This document shows, one piece after another, positions 50,398 through 58,568 of a DNA stretch of 64,000 nucleotides. The DNA lies in NCBI GenBank assembly GCA_017399945.1, contig JAFQAQ010000019.1:48337-112336 (forward strand), written 5' to 3'. This stretch comes from Clostridia bacterium (GTDB lineage Bacteria > Bacillota > Clostridia > Christensenellales > Borkfalkiaceae). The notes under the pieces were generated by a model, which saw nothing but the letters and a program-made list of their open reading frames with translations, was not told the origin of the DNA and made no database searches. The translations under genes and the position numbers were made by a program. Each line of letters opens with the position of its first letter. Within the stretch, counting starts at the first letter, position 1.

Positions 50398-51411
50398 ATG
50401 AAATTTTCAGTAGGCTATTCAATAAAAAAAGACGATAGACTAGTTGACGATATAATAGAACTTAAAGACGGCGTAAACGAGGTGTATTTTTCTTGGGGAA
50501 CTACGCCTAGTGGAAGAAACGACCAAACACGTAACCAAAGTTTAACTCCATGGGAAGCGCAAACCAAACAGGTGGAAGACCTTTCTCGTTTAGCGGACGC
50601 AGGCTTAAAGTTCAATTTATTGTTTAACGCAAACTGTTACGGCGAATTATCGCAGTCAAGGGACCTTTTTTGTAAGGTTGGCGAAATAGTAGAGTTTGTA
50701 AAAAATAGTTTTGGACTTCAATCGGTAACCACCACGTCGCCACTTATAGCAAAGTTTATAAAACAAAACTTTTCAGATATTGACGTGAGAGCATCTGTTA
50801 ATATGAGCATAGGTAGCGTTCTTGGAATGGAATACCTAAAAGACGTTTACGACAGTTTTTACGTTAAACGCGAACTAAACAGAGATTTTGGTGCTCTAAA
50901 AACCCTTAGAAAATGGTGTGACGATAACGGCAAAGAAATGTATTTACTAGCAAACAGCGGTTGTCTAAACGACTGTTCGGCACACACTTTTCACGACAAC
51001 TTAGTTGCTCACGAAAGCGAGATTGCCAAAATGGATAACGGCTATCAATTTGAAGGGGCTTGCAAAAAGTTTCTAAAAAGAGAGGGTAATATAGGCGCGT
51101 TGCTTACTGCAACCAATTTTATAAGGCCGGAAGATGTATCTTTATACGAAGAGTTAGTAAAGGGTATGAAACTAGCTACTAGAGTTCACGAAAGTCCTTC
51201 TAGGATAATGAGAGCGTATATAGAACGAGGAAAGTTCGTAGGGAATACGGCAAGTTTGCTTGAACCCAATCACGCTCCGACCATTTACCCGTACGTTCTA
51301 AACAACAACAAAATTAAAAGTCAAATACAAAACGATAAATTGATATATTCGGATGGTGGAAACGCCTTCGAAAAATTGGAGGAAAATTATGCTTACCAGC
51401 AAAATGATTAA
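50398..51411 (+). CDS. U32-peptidase-like TIM-barrel protein
   Basis: A 337-residue protein. The layout resembles the N-terminal barrel of U32 proteins: VNEVYFSWGTTPSGRN, then DLSRLADAGLKFNLLFNANCYG, VRASVNMSIGSVLGMEYL, and a cysteine pair in LANSGCLNDCSAH that may bind an Fe-S cluster. It is shorter than the U32 protein at 9204. It leads the QueG-like operon and overlaps the next gene by 23 nt. The function is unknown; by context it may act on the same small molecule as the reductases. Confidence 0.7.
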   Translation: MKFSVGYSIKKDDRLVDDIIELKDGVNEVYFSWGTTPSGRNDQTRNQSLTPWEAQTKQVEDLSRLADAGLKFNLLFNANCYGELSQSRDLFCKVGEIVEFVKNSFGLQSVTTTSPLIAKFIKQNFSDIDVRASVNMSIGSVLGMEYLKDVYDSFYVKRELNRDFGALKTLRKWCDDNGKEMYLLANSGCLNDCSAHTFHDNLVAHESEIAKMDNGYQFEGACKKFLKREGNIGALLTATNFIRPEDVSLYEELVKGMKLATRVHESPSRIMRAYIERGKFVGNTASLLEPNHAPTIYPYVLNNNKIKSQIQNDKLIYSDGGNAFEKLEENYAYQQND

Positions 51412-52471
51412 ACAGGCGGCGTTAGAAGCGGGTGCAGACCTAGTCGGCATAGGACCAATGTCTAGATTTGCAGGCGCGCCTGACGTAATGAACCCAACTT
51501 TTTTATTCCCACAAGCAAAAAGTTGTATAGCAATGGCTTTTAGAATACCACGTGGAGTTCAAAGGGGAATAGAAGAAGGCACGCAATTTTATCAATATCC
51601 GTCGATGGCGTACGGTGGAATTAACGAAATCGCAGCGCCTGCCGTGTTATATCACGTAGGCAAGGTTATTGAAGACGAAGGTTACGAAGCTTTCGTGTAT
51701 CGTAACACGGGCGCTCGTGGTGCGGTATCGGATATGGACGGAAGCCCAGGAAACACCCTTTCCCCAGAAGAACAAATAGAAGTAAGCAAACACGCAAAGG
51801 GCAAGACGGCACACCACAGAAGCGTACAATTCACTCGTCCGGCAGAAGAAGGCAAACAACCCCCTGATTTACAATTCCAATTTCGTCTAGCGGCAGTTGC
51901 TTGTGGTCTTGGTGAAATCGGTTGGAGCAAAATGCTTTTAACCCCAGAGTTTGGTCCTTTACAAAGGGTAGCGTTCATTTTTACCGACGCCGAACTCGAA
52001 TACGACGAAATGTATTCGGGCGAGCCGCTTTGTAGAAAGTGTGGCGCTTGCGTAAGGGAATGTCCGGGTGGATGTATTCCAAAAATTAATTCCGGAAAGA
52101 CCATAACGGTAAATCTTGCAGGCAAGATATGCGAATGGGGGGATATAGATATGTGGCGTTGTTACGCTTTCTATACACACGGTGGAAGATATTACAATCC
52201 TTTCGTACCCAAGGAAGTTTTCGACAAAAACGAAAACGGTATGCTTGATTTATTAGAAGGCAAAACCGACGTGGCTAACGAAAAAGAAGTTATGAAAGTT
52301 TATACGGCTCTGGAAAAATATTTTCCAAGCTGGGTAGGATACAATATGGCTAAATGCGGTGGATGTATAAGGGCGTGCGTAAGTATGCTCGAAAAGAAAG
52401 GTGGTTGTATGGAAGGAAGATTCAAAAACCCCTTACGCCGTGAAATGAAAGCGTGGAAGATGGATAGATGA
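51389..52471 (+). CDS. QueG/reductive-dehalogenase-like double [4Fe-4S] protein, copy A
   Basis: A 360-residue protein, the longest of three paralogues. The N-terminal part (AALEAGADLVGIGPMSRF) resembles the corrinoid-binding half of QueG and reductive dehalogenases; VACGLGEIGWSKMLLTPEFGP matches the conserved glycine loop. The ferredoxin part has CRKCGACVRECPGGC (CX2CX2CX3CP), MWRCYAFYTHGG, and KCGGCIRACVSMLEKKGGC as a second, unusual cluster. Function is unknown; a reductive step on a small molecule with cobalamin is inferred. The ATG at 51389 follows TTGGAGG. It overlaps the cupin gene by 4 nt. Confidence 0.75.
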   Translation: MLTSKMIKQAALEAGADLVGIGPMSRFAGAPDVMNPTFLFPQAKSCIAMAFRIPRGVQRGIEEGTQFYQYPSMAYGGINEIAAPAVLYHVGKVIEDEGYEAFVYRNTGARGAVSDMDGSPGNTLSPEEQIEVSKHAKGKTAHHRSVQFTRPAEEGKQPPDLQFQFRLAAVACGLGEIGWSKMLLTPEFGPLQRVAFIFTDAELEYDEMYSGEPLCRKCGACVRECPGGCIPKINSGKTITVNLAGKICEWGDIDMWRCYAFYTHGGRYYNPFVPKEVFDKNENGMLDLLEGKTDVANEKEVMKVYTALEKYFPSWVGYNMAKCGGCIRACVSMLEKKGGCMEGRFKNPLRREMKAWKMDR

Positions 52472-52815
52472 TAGAAGTATTAAAAGATATTAAATCGGGT
52501 TTTTCCACGCAAACGGTTTTTGAAGGTTGGAAAATTGCATTTATAACTTATTCCGACCAATACGACCAAATGAAATGCGTTAAACGTCATACCAAAACGG
52601 ACGAGGCGTTTTTGCTAGTGGAAGGCAATGCGACGTTATACACTTCGGACGAGCAAACACCAACTAAGTTTACCGAGACCGAACTTCAACCAAAAACCGT
52701 TTATAACGTAAAACAAAACACTTGGCACCACTTAAAAGTAAGTAAAAACGCACTGATTTTGGTGGTGGAAAACTCTAACACGTCCAAAGAAAATACAGAT
52801 TGCCTAAAAATTTAG
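52468..52815 (+). CDS. Cupin-domain small protein
   Basis: A 115-residue beta-barrel protein. CVKRHTKTDEAFLLVEGNATLYTS and VYNVKQNTWHHLKVSKNALILVVEN give the two cupin motifs with His and Glu metal ligands. Cupins isomerise, epimerise or oxygenate small molecules, or bind them. It is translated by overlap with the QueG-like copy A and precedes copy B by 28 nt, so it belongs to the same pathway. Confidence 0.8.
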   Translation: MIEVLKDIKSGFSTQTVFEGWKIAFITYSDQYDQMKCVKRHTKTDEAFLLVEGNATLYTSDEQTPTKFTETELQPKTVYNVKQNTWHHLKVSKNALILVVENSNTSKENTDCLKI

Positions 52816-52843
52816 GCGTAATTAAAAAAAGAGGAGCACATTT

Positions 52844-53752
52844 ATGATAACTGCTGCTATGATAAAAGAAAAAGCAAAGGAGCTTGGCGCAGGCGTTTGC
52901 GGAATAGGTGATATCAAACACTTTATAGGCGACGATCCACAGCACAACCCCTTGCAGATATTGCCCAACGCAACTTGTATAATAGGTTTTGGAATACCCG
53001 TTCCAAGAGGATTATATACGGCGATGGACAACAAGGCGCAATATTTTAACTATACTAACCTAGGCGTAAAATATACCGACGAAACTTTTGCCGAAATTTT
53101 CTTGTTAAAAATGGGCGCAATGATAGAAGACCAAGGTTACGACGCTTGCTTGCAAAGAAGCGTTCCGGGATTTAAGGTAAAGGGCGACAAGTCCACCAAT
53201 CCGGAAGTTAGTAGAATATACGAACTACAATTTGCAAGTCCGGTTGCCGAAGGCAAACCAGCGCCAGACGTTATAATCGATTATAACAAAGCCGCAAAAA
53301 TATGCGGACTTGGAGAGGTTGGGTTACACGGTAAGGTAATCACCAAAAAATACGGCACGTTTATGCGTTTCGTCTACATAATTACCGACATGCCGTTAGA
53401 GTGTGACGAACCCGTAAAGGAAGGTCTTTGCGACAAGTGTGGAAAATGCTTAACTGCTTGTCCGGGAAAAGCAATAAGCCAAACGGACGGCGTTGATAGC
53501 TGGCAATGTAGCGTTTATTATCGTGGCGCGCACAAATCAAATCCGTTTATGACCGAAGATTTTCTAAAAGATAACCCCGAAAGAGAACAAATTATAAACG
53601 GCGAAAAGAGATTTGATCAAGAAAGCGCACAAGAAATATATCCTAAACTTAACTTCTTACCCAAAACGCACTTTGGATACGTTGCGTGTCTATGTGGAAA
53701 GTCTTGTGAAAACGTATGCTACAAACACTTAAAGGAGCAGGGTAAATTATGA
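52844..53752 (+). CDS. QueG/reductive-dehalogenase-like double [4Fe-4S] protein, copy B
   Basis: A 302-residue paralogue of copies A and C. KEKAKELGAGVCGIGDIKHF, ICGLGEVGLHGKVITKKYG, then the ferredoxin part GLCDKCGKCLTACPGKAI and WQCSVYYRGA, and a C-terminal CLCGKSCENVCYKHL. The start at 52844 has a GAGGAG site, and the stop overlaps copy C by 4 nt. The N-terminal half lacks a clear catalytic signature, so the cobalamin-dependent activity is inferred from the fold. Confidence 0.75.
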   Translation: MITAAMIKEKAKELGAGVCGIGDIKHFIGDDPQHNPLQILPNATCIIGFGIPVPRGLYTAMDNKAQYFNYTNLGVKYTDETFAEIFLLKMGAMIEDQGYDACLQRSVPGFKVKGDKSTNPEVSRIYELQFASPVAEGKPAPDVIIDYNKAAKICGLGEVGLHGKVITKKYGTFMRFVYIITDMPLECDEPVKEGLCDKCGKCLTACPGKAISQTDGVDSWQCSVYYRGAHKSNPFMTEDFLKDNPEREQIINGEKRFDQESAQEIYPKLNFLPKTHFGYVACLCGKSCENVCYKHLKEQGKL

Positions 53753-54711
53753 GAGAACAAATAATTCAGTTAGCAAAAAAATGCGATGCGGACGTAGTAG
53801 GTTTTGCGCCTGCAAGCCGTTTTGATAAAGACGACGCAATATTTAAAATTTTACCAAACGCAAAAACGGTTATCGGTCTAGGATTTAGAATTTTACGTGG
53901 AATTTTCCGTGGCGTAGAGGAAGGCACGACCTATTATCAATATACTACTATGGGCGTAGAAAACCTTGAAGAAACGGTAATGCCAATGGCGCTTTTAAGA
54001 GTGTCTAACTTAATCGAAGGCGAAGGATATCTAGCAGTTCCTCAAAGAATAAACCCACTAATTTTGAACGAAGACGGCACTACAAACCCAGAAGTTGACT
54101 ATACCGACGTTTATCACGGTGTAAAAGCAGAAAATCAAATTGACTTTTTGGATTGCGCAGTAAAATGTGGGCTTGGCGAAAGAAGTAAGATAAACAGTTT
54201 GCTTAACGACGAGTTCGGTCCGTTTATTAGATATTGTTTTATAATAACCGATATGGAACTCGAACAAACGCCATTGATGGAAAAGCATTTGTGCGATAAT
54301 TGTGGCGAATGTATAAAAGCGTGTCCGGGTAGAGCAATCGGCGCAAACGGAAAAACGGATACTTGGCGTTGCGCAGTTTACTATAACGGCGCAAACGGTA
54401 GCAAAAACCCCTTTATGCCACCCGAAGCCTTTGCAACTTTTGACCACGACAAAAAGATGCAAATAATAAACGGCCAAGCAGAGTTTAACTCGGAAGAAGC
54501 AAAAGAAATTTTAGATAACATATATTTCTATCCACCTGCAAAACATTTTTATAGAACTAGTATTTGTGGTAGAGCGTGTGATAGAGCGTGCTATATGCAC
54601 TTAGAAAAGAAGGGAGTTTTAACAAGAAAATTTAATCGCCCCTTCCGTGAAAAGCAAGATTGGAAATTATCCACCGAACAATTTGAAAACTTCGGCAAGG
54701 ACAAGGAGTAA
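53749..54711 (+). CDS. QueG/reductive-dehalogenase-like double [4Fe-4S] protein, copy C
   Basis: A 320-residue paralogue, close to copy B. KKCDADVVGFAPASRF, KCGLGERSKINSLLNDEFGP, HLCDNCGECIKACPGRAI, WRCAVYYNGA, and SICGRACDRACYMHL. The four-base overlap with copy B suggests a complex of B and C. The C-terminus is longer and basic. As with its paralogues, the substrate is unknown. Confidence 0.75.
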   Translation: MREQIIQLAKKCDADVVGFAPASRFDKDDAIFKILPNAKTVIGLGFRILRGIFRGVEEGTTYYQYTTMGVENLEETVMPMALLRVSNLIEGEGYLAVPQRINPLILNEDGTTNPEVDYTDVYHGVKAENQIDFLDCAVKCGLGERSKINSLLNDEFGPFIRYCFIITDMELEQTPLMEKHLCDNCGECIKACPGRAIGANGKTDTWRCAVYYNGANGSKNPFMPPEAFATFDHDKKMQIINGQAEFNSEEAKEILDNIYFYPPAKHFYRTSICGRACDRACYMHLEKKGVLTRKFNRPFREKQDWKLSTEQFENFGKDKE

Positions 54712-54715
54712 TATA

Positions 54716-55978
54716 ATGAACAAAGAAAAGTTAAAGATAGTAGTTATCGGTTGCGGAAGATTTTCCCAATTTTTCGTTCCTTTATTTAAGGCACACCCCG
54801 TAGTAGAAAAGGTTTACGTGTGCGACCTTAAAAAAGAAAGAGAAGAAGAATTTGCCAATCGTTTTGGCGTAGATAGATGCGAAAGTTTTGAATACGCTCT
54901 TCAAAGCAAGGAAATCAACGCAGTTGCAATCTTCACCCAACGTTTTAAGCACGGTCAAATGGTTATTGACGCATTAAAAGCAGGGAAGCACGTGTACAGT
55001 GCAGTTCCTTGCGCCGTTTCGGTTGACGAAATTATAGAAATTGAAAAATTAGTGCGTCAAACTCGTCTTACTTACTCTATGGGCGAAACGGGCTTTTATC
55101 GTGCGCCTGCAATTTATTGTAGAGAACAAATGAAAAAAGGTACTTTCGGCAAGTTCGTATACGCCGAAGCGCAATACAACCACGATATTAGAAACATGGA
55201 AAACTCCTTTAAGAGTTCTGGTGGAGACGATTGGAAACGCTTTGCAGGCGTACCGCCTTTCTTCTATCCCACTCACTCGACTTCTATGATTTTATCAGCC
55301 CTTCCGGGTGTATATGCAAAGAAAGTAACGGCAGTGGGTTTTGCAGGTAGTCCAAGAACGGATATTTACGGCACTGACGGTCAAAATAATTACGACAACC
55401 CATTTGCTTGCGAATCTATGCTTATTCAACTATCAAACGGTGGCGTTGCAAGGGTAAGTGAAAACAGATGTATCGGTTGGATGTCGCCCGAAACCTATAT
55501 TACCCAATTTTTTGGTTCTGAAGGTGGCTACGAATTCTCGGTAGCGCACCACCACCAAGCAGTATGGGATCCCGAACGTCCGGGCAAGGTAATTATGAAG
55601 GACGTAACCCGACAACTACAACCAAAATCTATATACGATATGATTAAAACCGACTACGACAAAGCAATCCAAAACATTGCCGATAGCGGTGGGTTTGACG
55701 AAACTTCGCCCATACAACCTATTGAAAGAGTTCCCGTTGAATTTAAAGGAATTCCTAACAAACACAACGGAACGCACCACTTCCTTATAGACGATTTTTG
55801 CCGTGCTTATGAAACGGGCAAACTTTCGCCAACTAACATTTGGGCTGTTGCTAGATATAACTTACCAGGACTTATCGCGCACCAGTCGGCGCTTCAAGGT
55901 GGCGTAACCTTAGACGTACCCGACCTTGGTGATCCGCCAGCTGATTGGGAAGTTTTAGATTATAGAACGATGAAATAA
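54716..55978 (+). CDS. Gfo/Idh/MocA family oxidoreductase
   Basis: A 420-residue NAD(P)-dependent sugar-type oxidoreductase. The Rossmann motif KIVVIGCGRFSQFF starts the protein, followed by AVAIFTQRFKHGQM and AGKHVYSAVPCAVSVDE (the EKP-like catalytic strand has Pro-Cys instead of the usual Glu-Lys-Pro). The C-terminal alpha/beta domain follows, with the GVPPFFYPTHSTSM substrate segment. It oxidises a sugar or polyol hydroxyl. The ATG at 54716 follows AAGGAG. It is the last gene of the QueG-like operon. Confidence 0.85.
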   Translation: MNKEKLKIVVIGCGRFSQFFVPLFKAHPVVEKVYVCDLKKEREEEFANRFGVDRCESFEYALQSKEINAVAIFTQRFKHGQMVIDALKAGKHVYSAVPCAVSVDEIIEIEKLVRQTRLTYSMGETGFYRAPAIYCREQMKKGTFGKFVYAEAQYNHDIRNMENSFKSSGGDDWKRFAGVPPFFYPTHSTSMILSALPGVYAKKVTAVGFAGSPRTDIYGTDGQNNYDNPFACESMLIQLSNGGVARVSENRCIGWMSPETYITQFFGSEGGYEFSVAHHHQAVWDPERPGKVIMKDVTRQLQPKSIYDMIKTDYDKAIQNIADSGGFDETSPIQPIERVPVEFKGIPNKHNGTHHFLIDDFCRAYETGKLSPTNIWAVARYNLPGLIAHQSALQGGVTLDVPDLGDPPADWEVLDYRTMK

Positions 55979-55989
55979 AAAAACTTAAT

Positions 55990-56165
55990 AACAAAACAGG
56001 GTACGGCTTTTAGCTAAGCCGTTTAATAGGGAAGATGGAAATCTAAAAAATTGCCACACTGCCCCCGCAACCGTAAGGACGTTCGCGGTTTTTCACTGAG
56101 AAATTGGGAAGGAAAATCGTATGCAAAAGCAAAAACGTCGTAAGTCGGGAGACCTGCCTTGTTTT
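55990..56165 (+). promoter_or_regulatory. Cobalamin (AdoCbl-type) riboswitch
   Basis: The conserved elements occur in order: GGGAAGATGGAAATC (near 56030), CTGCCCCCGCAACCGTAAGGA (B12-box core, near 56060), the CACTGAG / GGGAAGG pair (56094-56112) and AGTCGGGAGACCTGCC (56142-56157). This matches the cobalamin riboswitch consensus. It precedes a B12-type lipoprotein and ECF S component, and a terminator follows before the ribosome site, so B12 should turn the operon off by early termination. Confidence 0.9.
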
Positions 56166-56226
56166 ATTATAAATTGCCAATTCCAAGGGTGGTGGAAAGG
56201 TAATAAACGTTTATATACGACGCTTA

Positions 56227-56261
56227 TTTTCCGCTCTCTTTTGGTGGGCGGAAAATTTTTT
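56227..56261 (+). terminator. Riboswitch terminator
   Basis: 8-bp perfect stem TTTTCCGC / GCGGAAAA (56227-56234, 56248-56255) with a 13-nt loop and six T residues (56256-56261), just before the AAGGAGG ribosome site at 56262. It is the expression platform of the cobalamin riboswitch. Confidence 0.85.
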
Positions 56262-56273
56262 AAGGAGGCGTAT

Positions 56274-56705
56274 ATGAAACGCAAACTAACCACTTTTATA
56301 ACAATATTACTCGTTTTGTGTATCTCGCTTTTTGCTATTACGGGGTGTGATAGCGAAAAAAGTGACGTAAAAGCACAAATTCTTTCAAGCACGCAAACCA
56401 CCGTGGTTATAAAAATAACCCAAACGGACGGTAAAGCAACCCTTTTAGATGCAATGGAATACTTGAAAGAACAAAACCAATTAACCTATCAAAAAGATGC
56501 CCAAAATATGATTAAGGCAATAAACGGAAGTCAAGCGGAAGCAAACAGTTTTTGGGCGCTTTACACGTCTGATTCGGAGATGGCGAACGCAGAGTGGGGC
56601 ACTTTTGATTACCAAGGACAAATTTTGGGGAGCGCAATCTTCGGCGCAAACGATTTAGTAGTAATCCAGAACGGCGTGTACGTTTGGGAACTAACGACCT
56701 TTTAG
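56274..56705 (+). CDS. DUF4430 lipoprotein (B12-binding, transcobalamin-like)
   Basis: A 143-residue protein with a lipoprotein signal peptide: LVLCISLFAITGC ending at Cys near residue 25, then a DUF4430 beta-grasp domain resembling the cobalamin-binding half of transcobalamin (TLLDAMEYLKEQNQLTYQ, FWALYTSDSEMANAEWGT). A frame starting at 56121 reads through the riboswitch and is not the true start; the ATG at 56274 follows the ribosome site after the terminator. It probably captures cobalamin outside the membrane for the ECF transporter encoded next. Confidence 0.85.
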   Translation: MKRKLTTFITILLVLCISLFAITGCDSEKSDVKAQILSSTQTTVVIKITQTDGKATLLDAMEYLKEQNQLTYQKDAQNMIKAINGSQAEANSFWALYTSDSEMANAEWGTFDYQGQILGSAIFGANDLVVIQNGVYVWELTTF

Positions 56706-56724
56706 CTAGAAAGGATATTTGGTT

Positions 56725-57297
56725 ATGGACAAAGTTCAACAAACCAAAAATCAAACGTTGGCGCGTTCAGCAAAAGAATGCGCGTATATAGCAGTGTTCG
56801 TTGCGCTAGTAGTTGCAGTGCAGTTTGCGCTGTCTTTCGTGCCGGGGGTAGAACTAGTAACGGTAATGTTCGTTTGCTTCTCATTTGTGATGGGCGTAAA
56901 ACGTTCGGTTATAAGCGCTACTGCCTTTTCACTTTTAAGACAACTAGTTTTTGGTTTTTATCCCACCGTACTCGTATTGTATTTGGTTTATTTTAATTTA
57001 TTATCGGTTGTTTTTGCTTTGCTTGGAAAAAAGATTACTAGCGCAATAAAGTATCTGCCTATAATAGTGCTTATTGCTTGTTTATGTACCGTGTTATTTA
57101 CCATGACGGACAATATTTTAACTCCATTATGGTACGGTTATTCTTTAAGAGCGACAAAAGCGTATTTTATGGCTAGTTTGCCGTTTATGATACCACAAGT
57201 AATATGCACGGCACTTTCAGTAACCGTATTATTTATTCCGTTAATAAAAGCGTTTAACCTAGTAAAAACCAACTTGCTAAAAAGCCAAACCCCCTAA
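56725..57297 (+). CDS. ECF transporter S component, probably for cobalamin
   Basis: A 190-residue membrane protein with about six hydrophobic helices (AVFVALVVAVQFALSFV at the start). Its size and topology fit the S component (substrate-binding membrane protein) of energy-coupling-factor transporters, and its place behind a cobalamin riboswitch and a B12-type lipoprotein points to B12 as the ligand. The energising EcfAAT genes are not in the window, so a shared module elsewhere is assumed. A TTG at 56719 is possible; the ATG at 56725 has better spacing to AAAGGA. Confidence 0.75.
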   Translation: MDKVQQTKNQTLARSAKECAYIAVFVALVVAVQFALSFVPGVELVTVMFVCFSFVMGVKRSVISATAFSLLRQLVFGFYPTVLVLYLVYFNLLSVVFALLGKKITSAIKYLPIIVLIACLCTVLFTMTDNILTPLWYGYSLRATKAYFMASLPFMIPQVICTALSVTVLFIPLIKAFNLVKTNLLKSQTP

Positions 57298-57316
57298 CAA
57301 AATTTTTAATATTGCA

Positions 57317-57345
57317 TTGACGGCAAGCAAAAGATATTGTATAAT
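57317..57345 (+). promoter_or_regulatory. Promoter of the MBL-fold gene
   Basis: -35 TTGACG (57317-57322), 17-nt spacer, -10 TATAAT (57340-57345). Confidence 0.65.
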
Positions 57346-57374
57346 CAAAACAAATAATTTTGTGGGGAAAATAA

Positions 57375-58553
57375 ATGAGCATTCCTTCCTATAAAACCTT
57401 AGCCGGTCAGTTTTATCCAATTGGCTCGTTATTAAAAGACGACGGGCGTATATGCGTATTAAAAACCACCGAAGAGGAGGTTATAGAATATGCAAACCTT
57501 TTAGCTTCAAACGGTTTTGAAAGGTGGTCGTATAGGCTAACCCCGTCTAGTATAGAGGGCAAAAACAATATTTCATACACCTATTATAACGATAAAATTT
57601 GCGTGGTTTTATTTTGGGAAAGTTCCTATCAAACGGCAAGGATAGTCTACTATCCTAAAAAACCCCTACCGCCAAAATTTTTAAGTCAAATAAAAGGAGA
57701 TAAAACGCCTTTTTTAACTCAATGTAAAGTAGAGTTCGGCTCGTCTTACGTAATAGGTCTTAGCAACGGCAACTTTCTTTTGGTCGACGGTGGAAATTCT
57801 AATAAAGAAGACCAAGAAAACCTTTATAATTACTTAAAGTCAAAGGTTGAAAAAAACAAAAATATAGTTATAGAAGGTTGGTTTTTTACTCACCCTGATT
57901 GTGACCATATAACCCTTGCAACCGACTTTATAAACGAATATAAGTTAGACGTTGAAATCAAAGCCTTTATCTACCAATTTCCTGATCTACAAAAAGTGCA
58001 AATGCTAGTCGATAAAGGTCAAGTTAACCAAGATATTTCGGCACTTGAAAACGCAATAAAAAACAACTATCCGTCGGCAACGGTTTATACTAGCCACACC
58101 GGACAAGTATATTCGTTCGACGGGGTAGACGTGGAAATATTATATTCGTTAGACGATACCTACCCGATGGTATATCCCTCTCCAAACGAAATGAGTTTGG
58201 CATTAAAACTAACGTTTAGAAACGGAGAATCGGCTATACTTTTGGGTGATTGTATGAACCAAGCGTGCAGACAAATAGCATTCACTTACGGTGGTTACCT
58301 AAAAGCAAGAATAATGCAAACGGCACACCACGGATTAATTGGTGGAGACACCTATCTATACATAATGATTGATCCAAAGATTTGTCTTTGGGACACACAG
58401 GAAGAACGTTTTAACGGCAAAAGAATAACCGATAAATATCAATGGTGCATAGGCGAAGGCGGTTGTGACTATAACCGTTATTTAAGAGACCAAAGTATAT
58501 CAAAAAGAGAGCATTTTATAAACTCAAAAAATAACGTCTTTTTGATGAAATAA
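57375..58553 (+). CDS. Metallo-beta-lactamase-fold hydrolase (ComEC-type)
   Basis: A 392-residue protein. The metal-binding motif THPDCDHI (near 180) matches the THxxxDH signature of ComEC/Rec2-type MBL domains, with LLGDC and TAHHGLIGG later. An N-terminal 120-residue domain of beta strands precedes it. There is no signal peptide or membrane helix, unlike ComEC. Substrate unknown; family members act on phosphodiesters or small esters. Own promoter; ribosome site GGGG before 57375. It heads a three-gene run with the DUF4832 and serine-hydrolase genes. Confidence 0.78.
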   Translation: MSIPSYKTLAGQFYPIGSLLKDDGRICVLKTTEEEVIEYANLLASNGFERWSYRLTPSSIEGKNNISYTYYNDKICVVLFWESSYQTARIVYYPKKPLPPKFLSQIKGDKTPFLTQCKVEFGSSYVIGLSNGNFLLVDGGNSNKEDQENLYNYLKSKVEKNKNIVIEGWFFTHPDCDHITLATDFINEYKLDVEIKAFIYQFPDLQKVQMLVDKGQVNQDISALENAIKNNYPSATVYTSHTGQVYSFDGVDVEILYSLDDTYPMVYPSPNEMSLALKLTFRNGESAILLGDCMNQACRQIAFTYGGYLKARIMQTAHHGLIGGDTYLYIMIDPKICLWDTQEERFNGKRITDKYQWCIGEGGCDYNRYLRDQSISKREHFINSKNNVFLMK

Positions 58554-58568
58554 TAAAGGAGATTAAAA

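Noticed and set aside
50240..50422. Minus-strand ORF in the AraC/U32-like spacer
   Set aside because: Overlaps the start of the U32-like gene and has no ribosome site; a chance frame.
56121..56273. N-terminal extension of the DUF4430 lipoprotein frame
   Set aside because: It reads through the cobalamin riboswitch and terminator; the lipoprotein signal peptide and ribosome site place the start at 56274.
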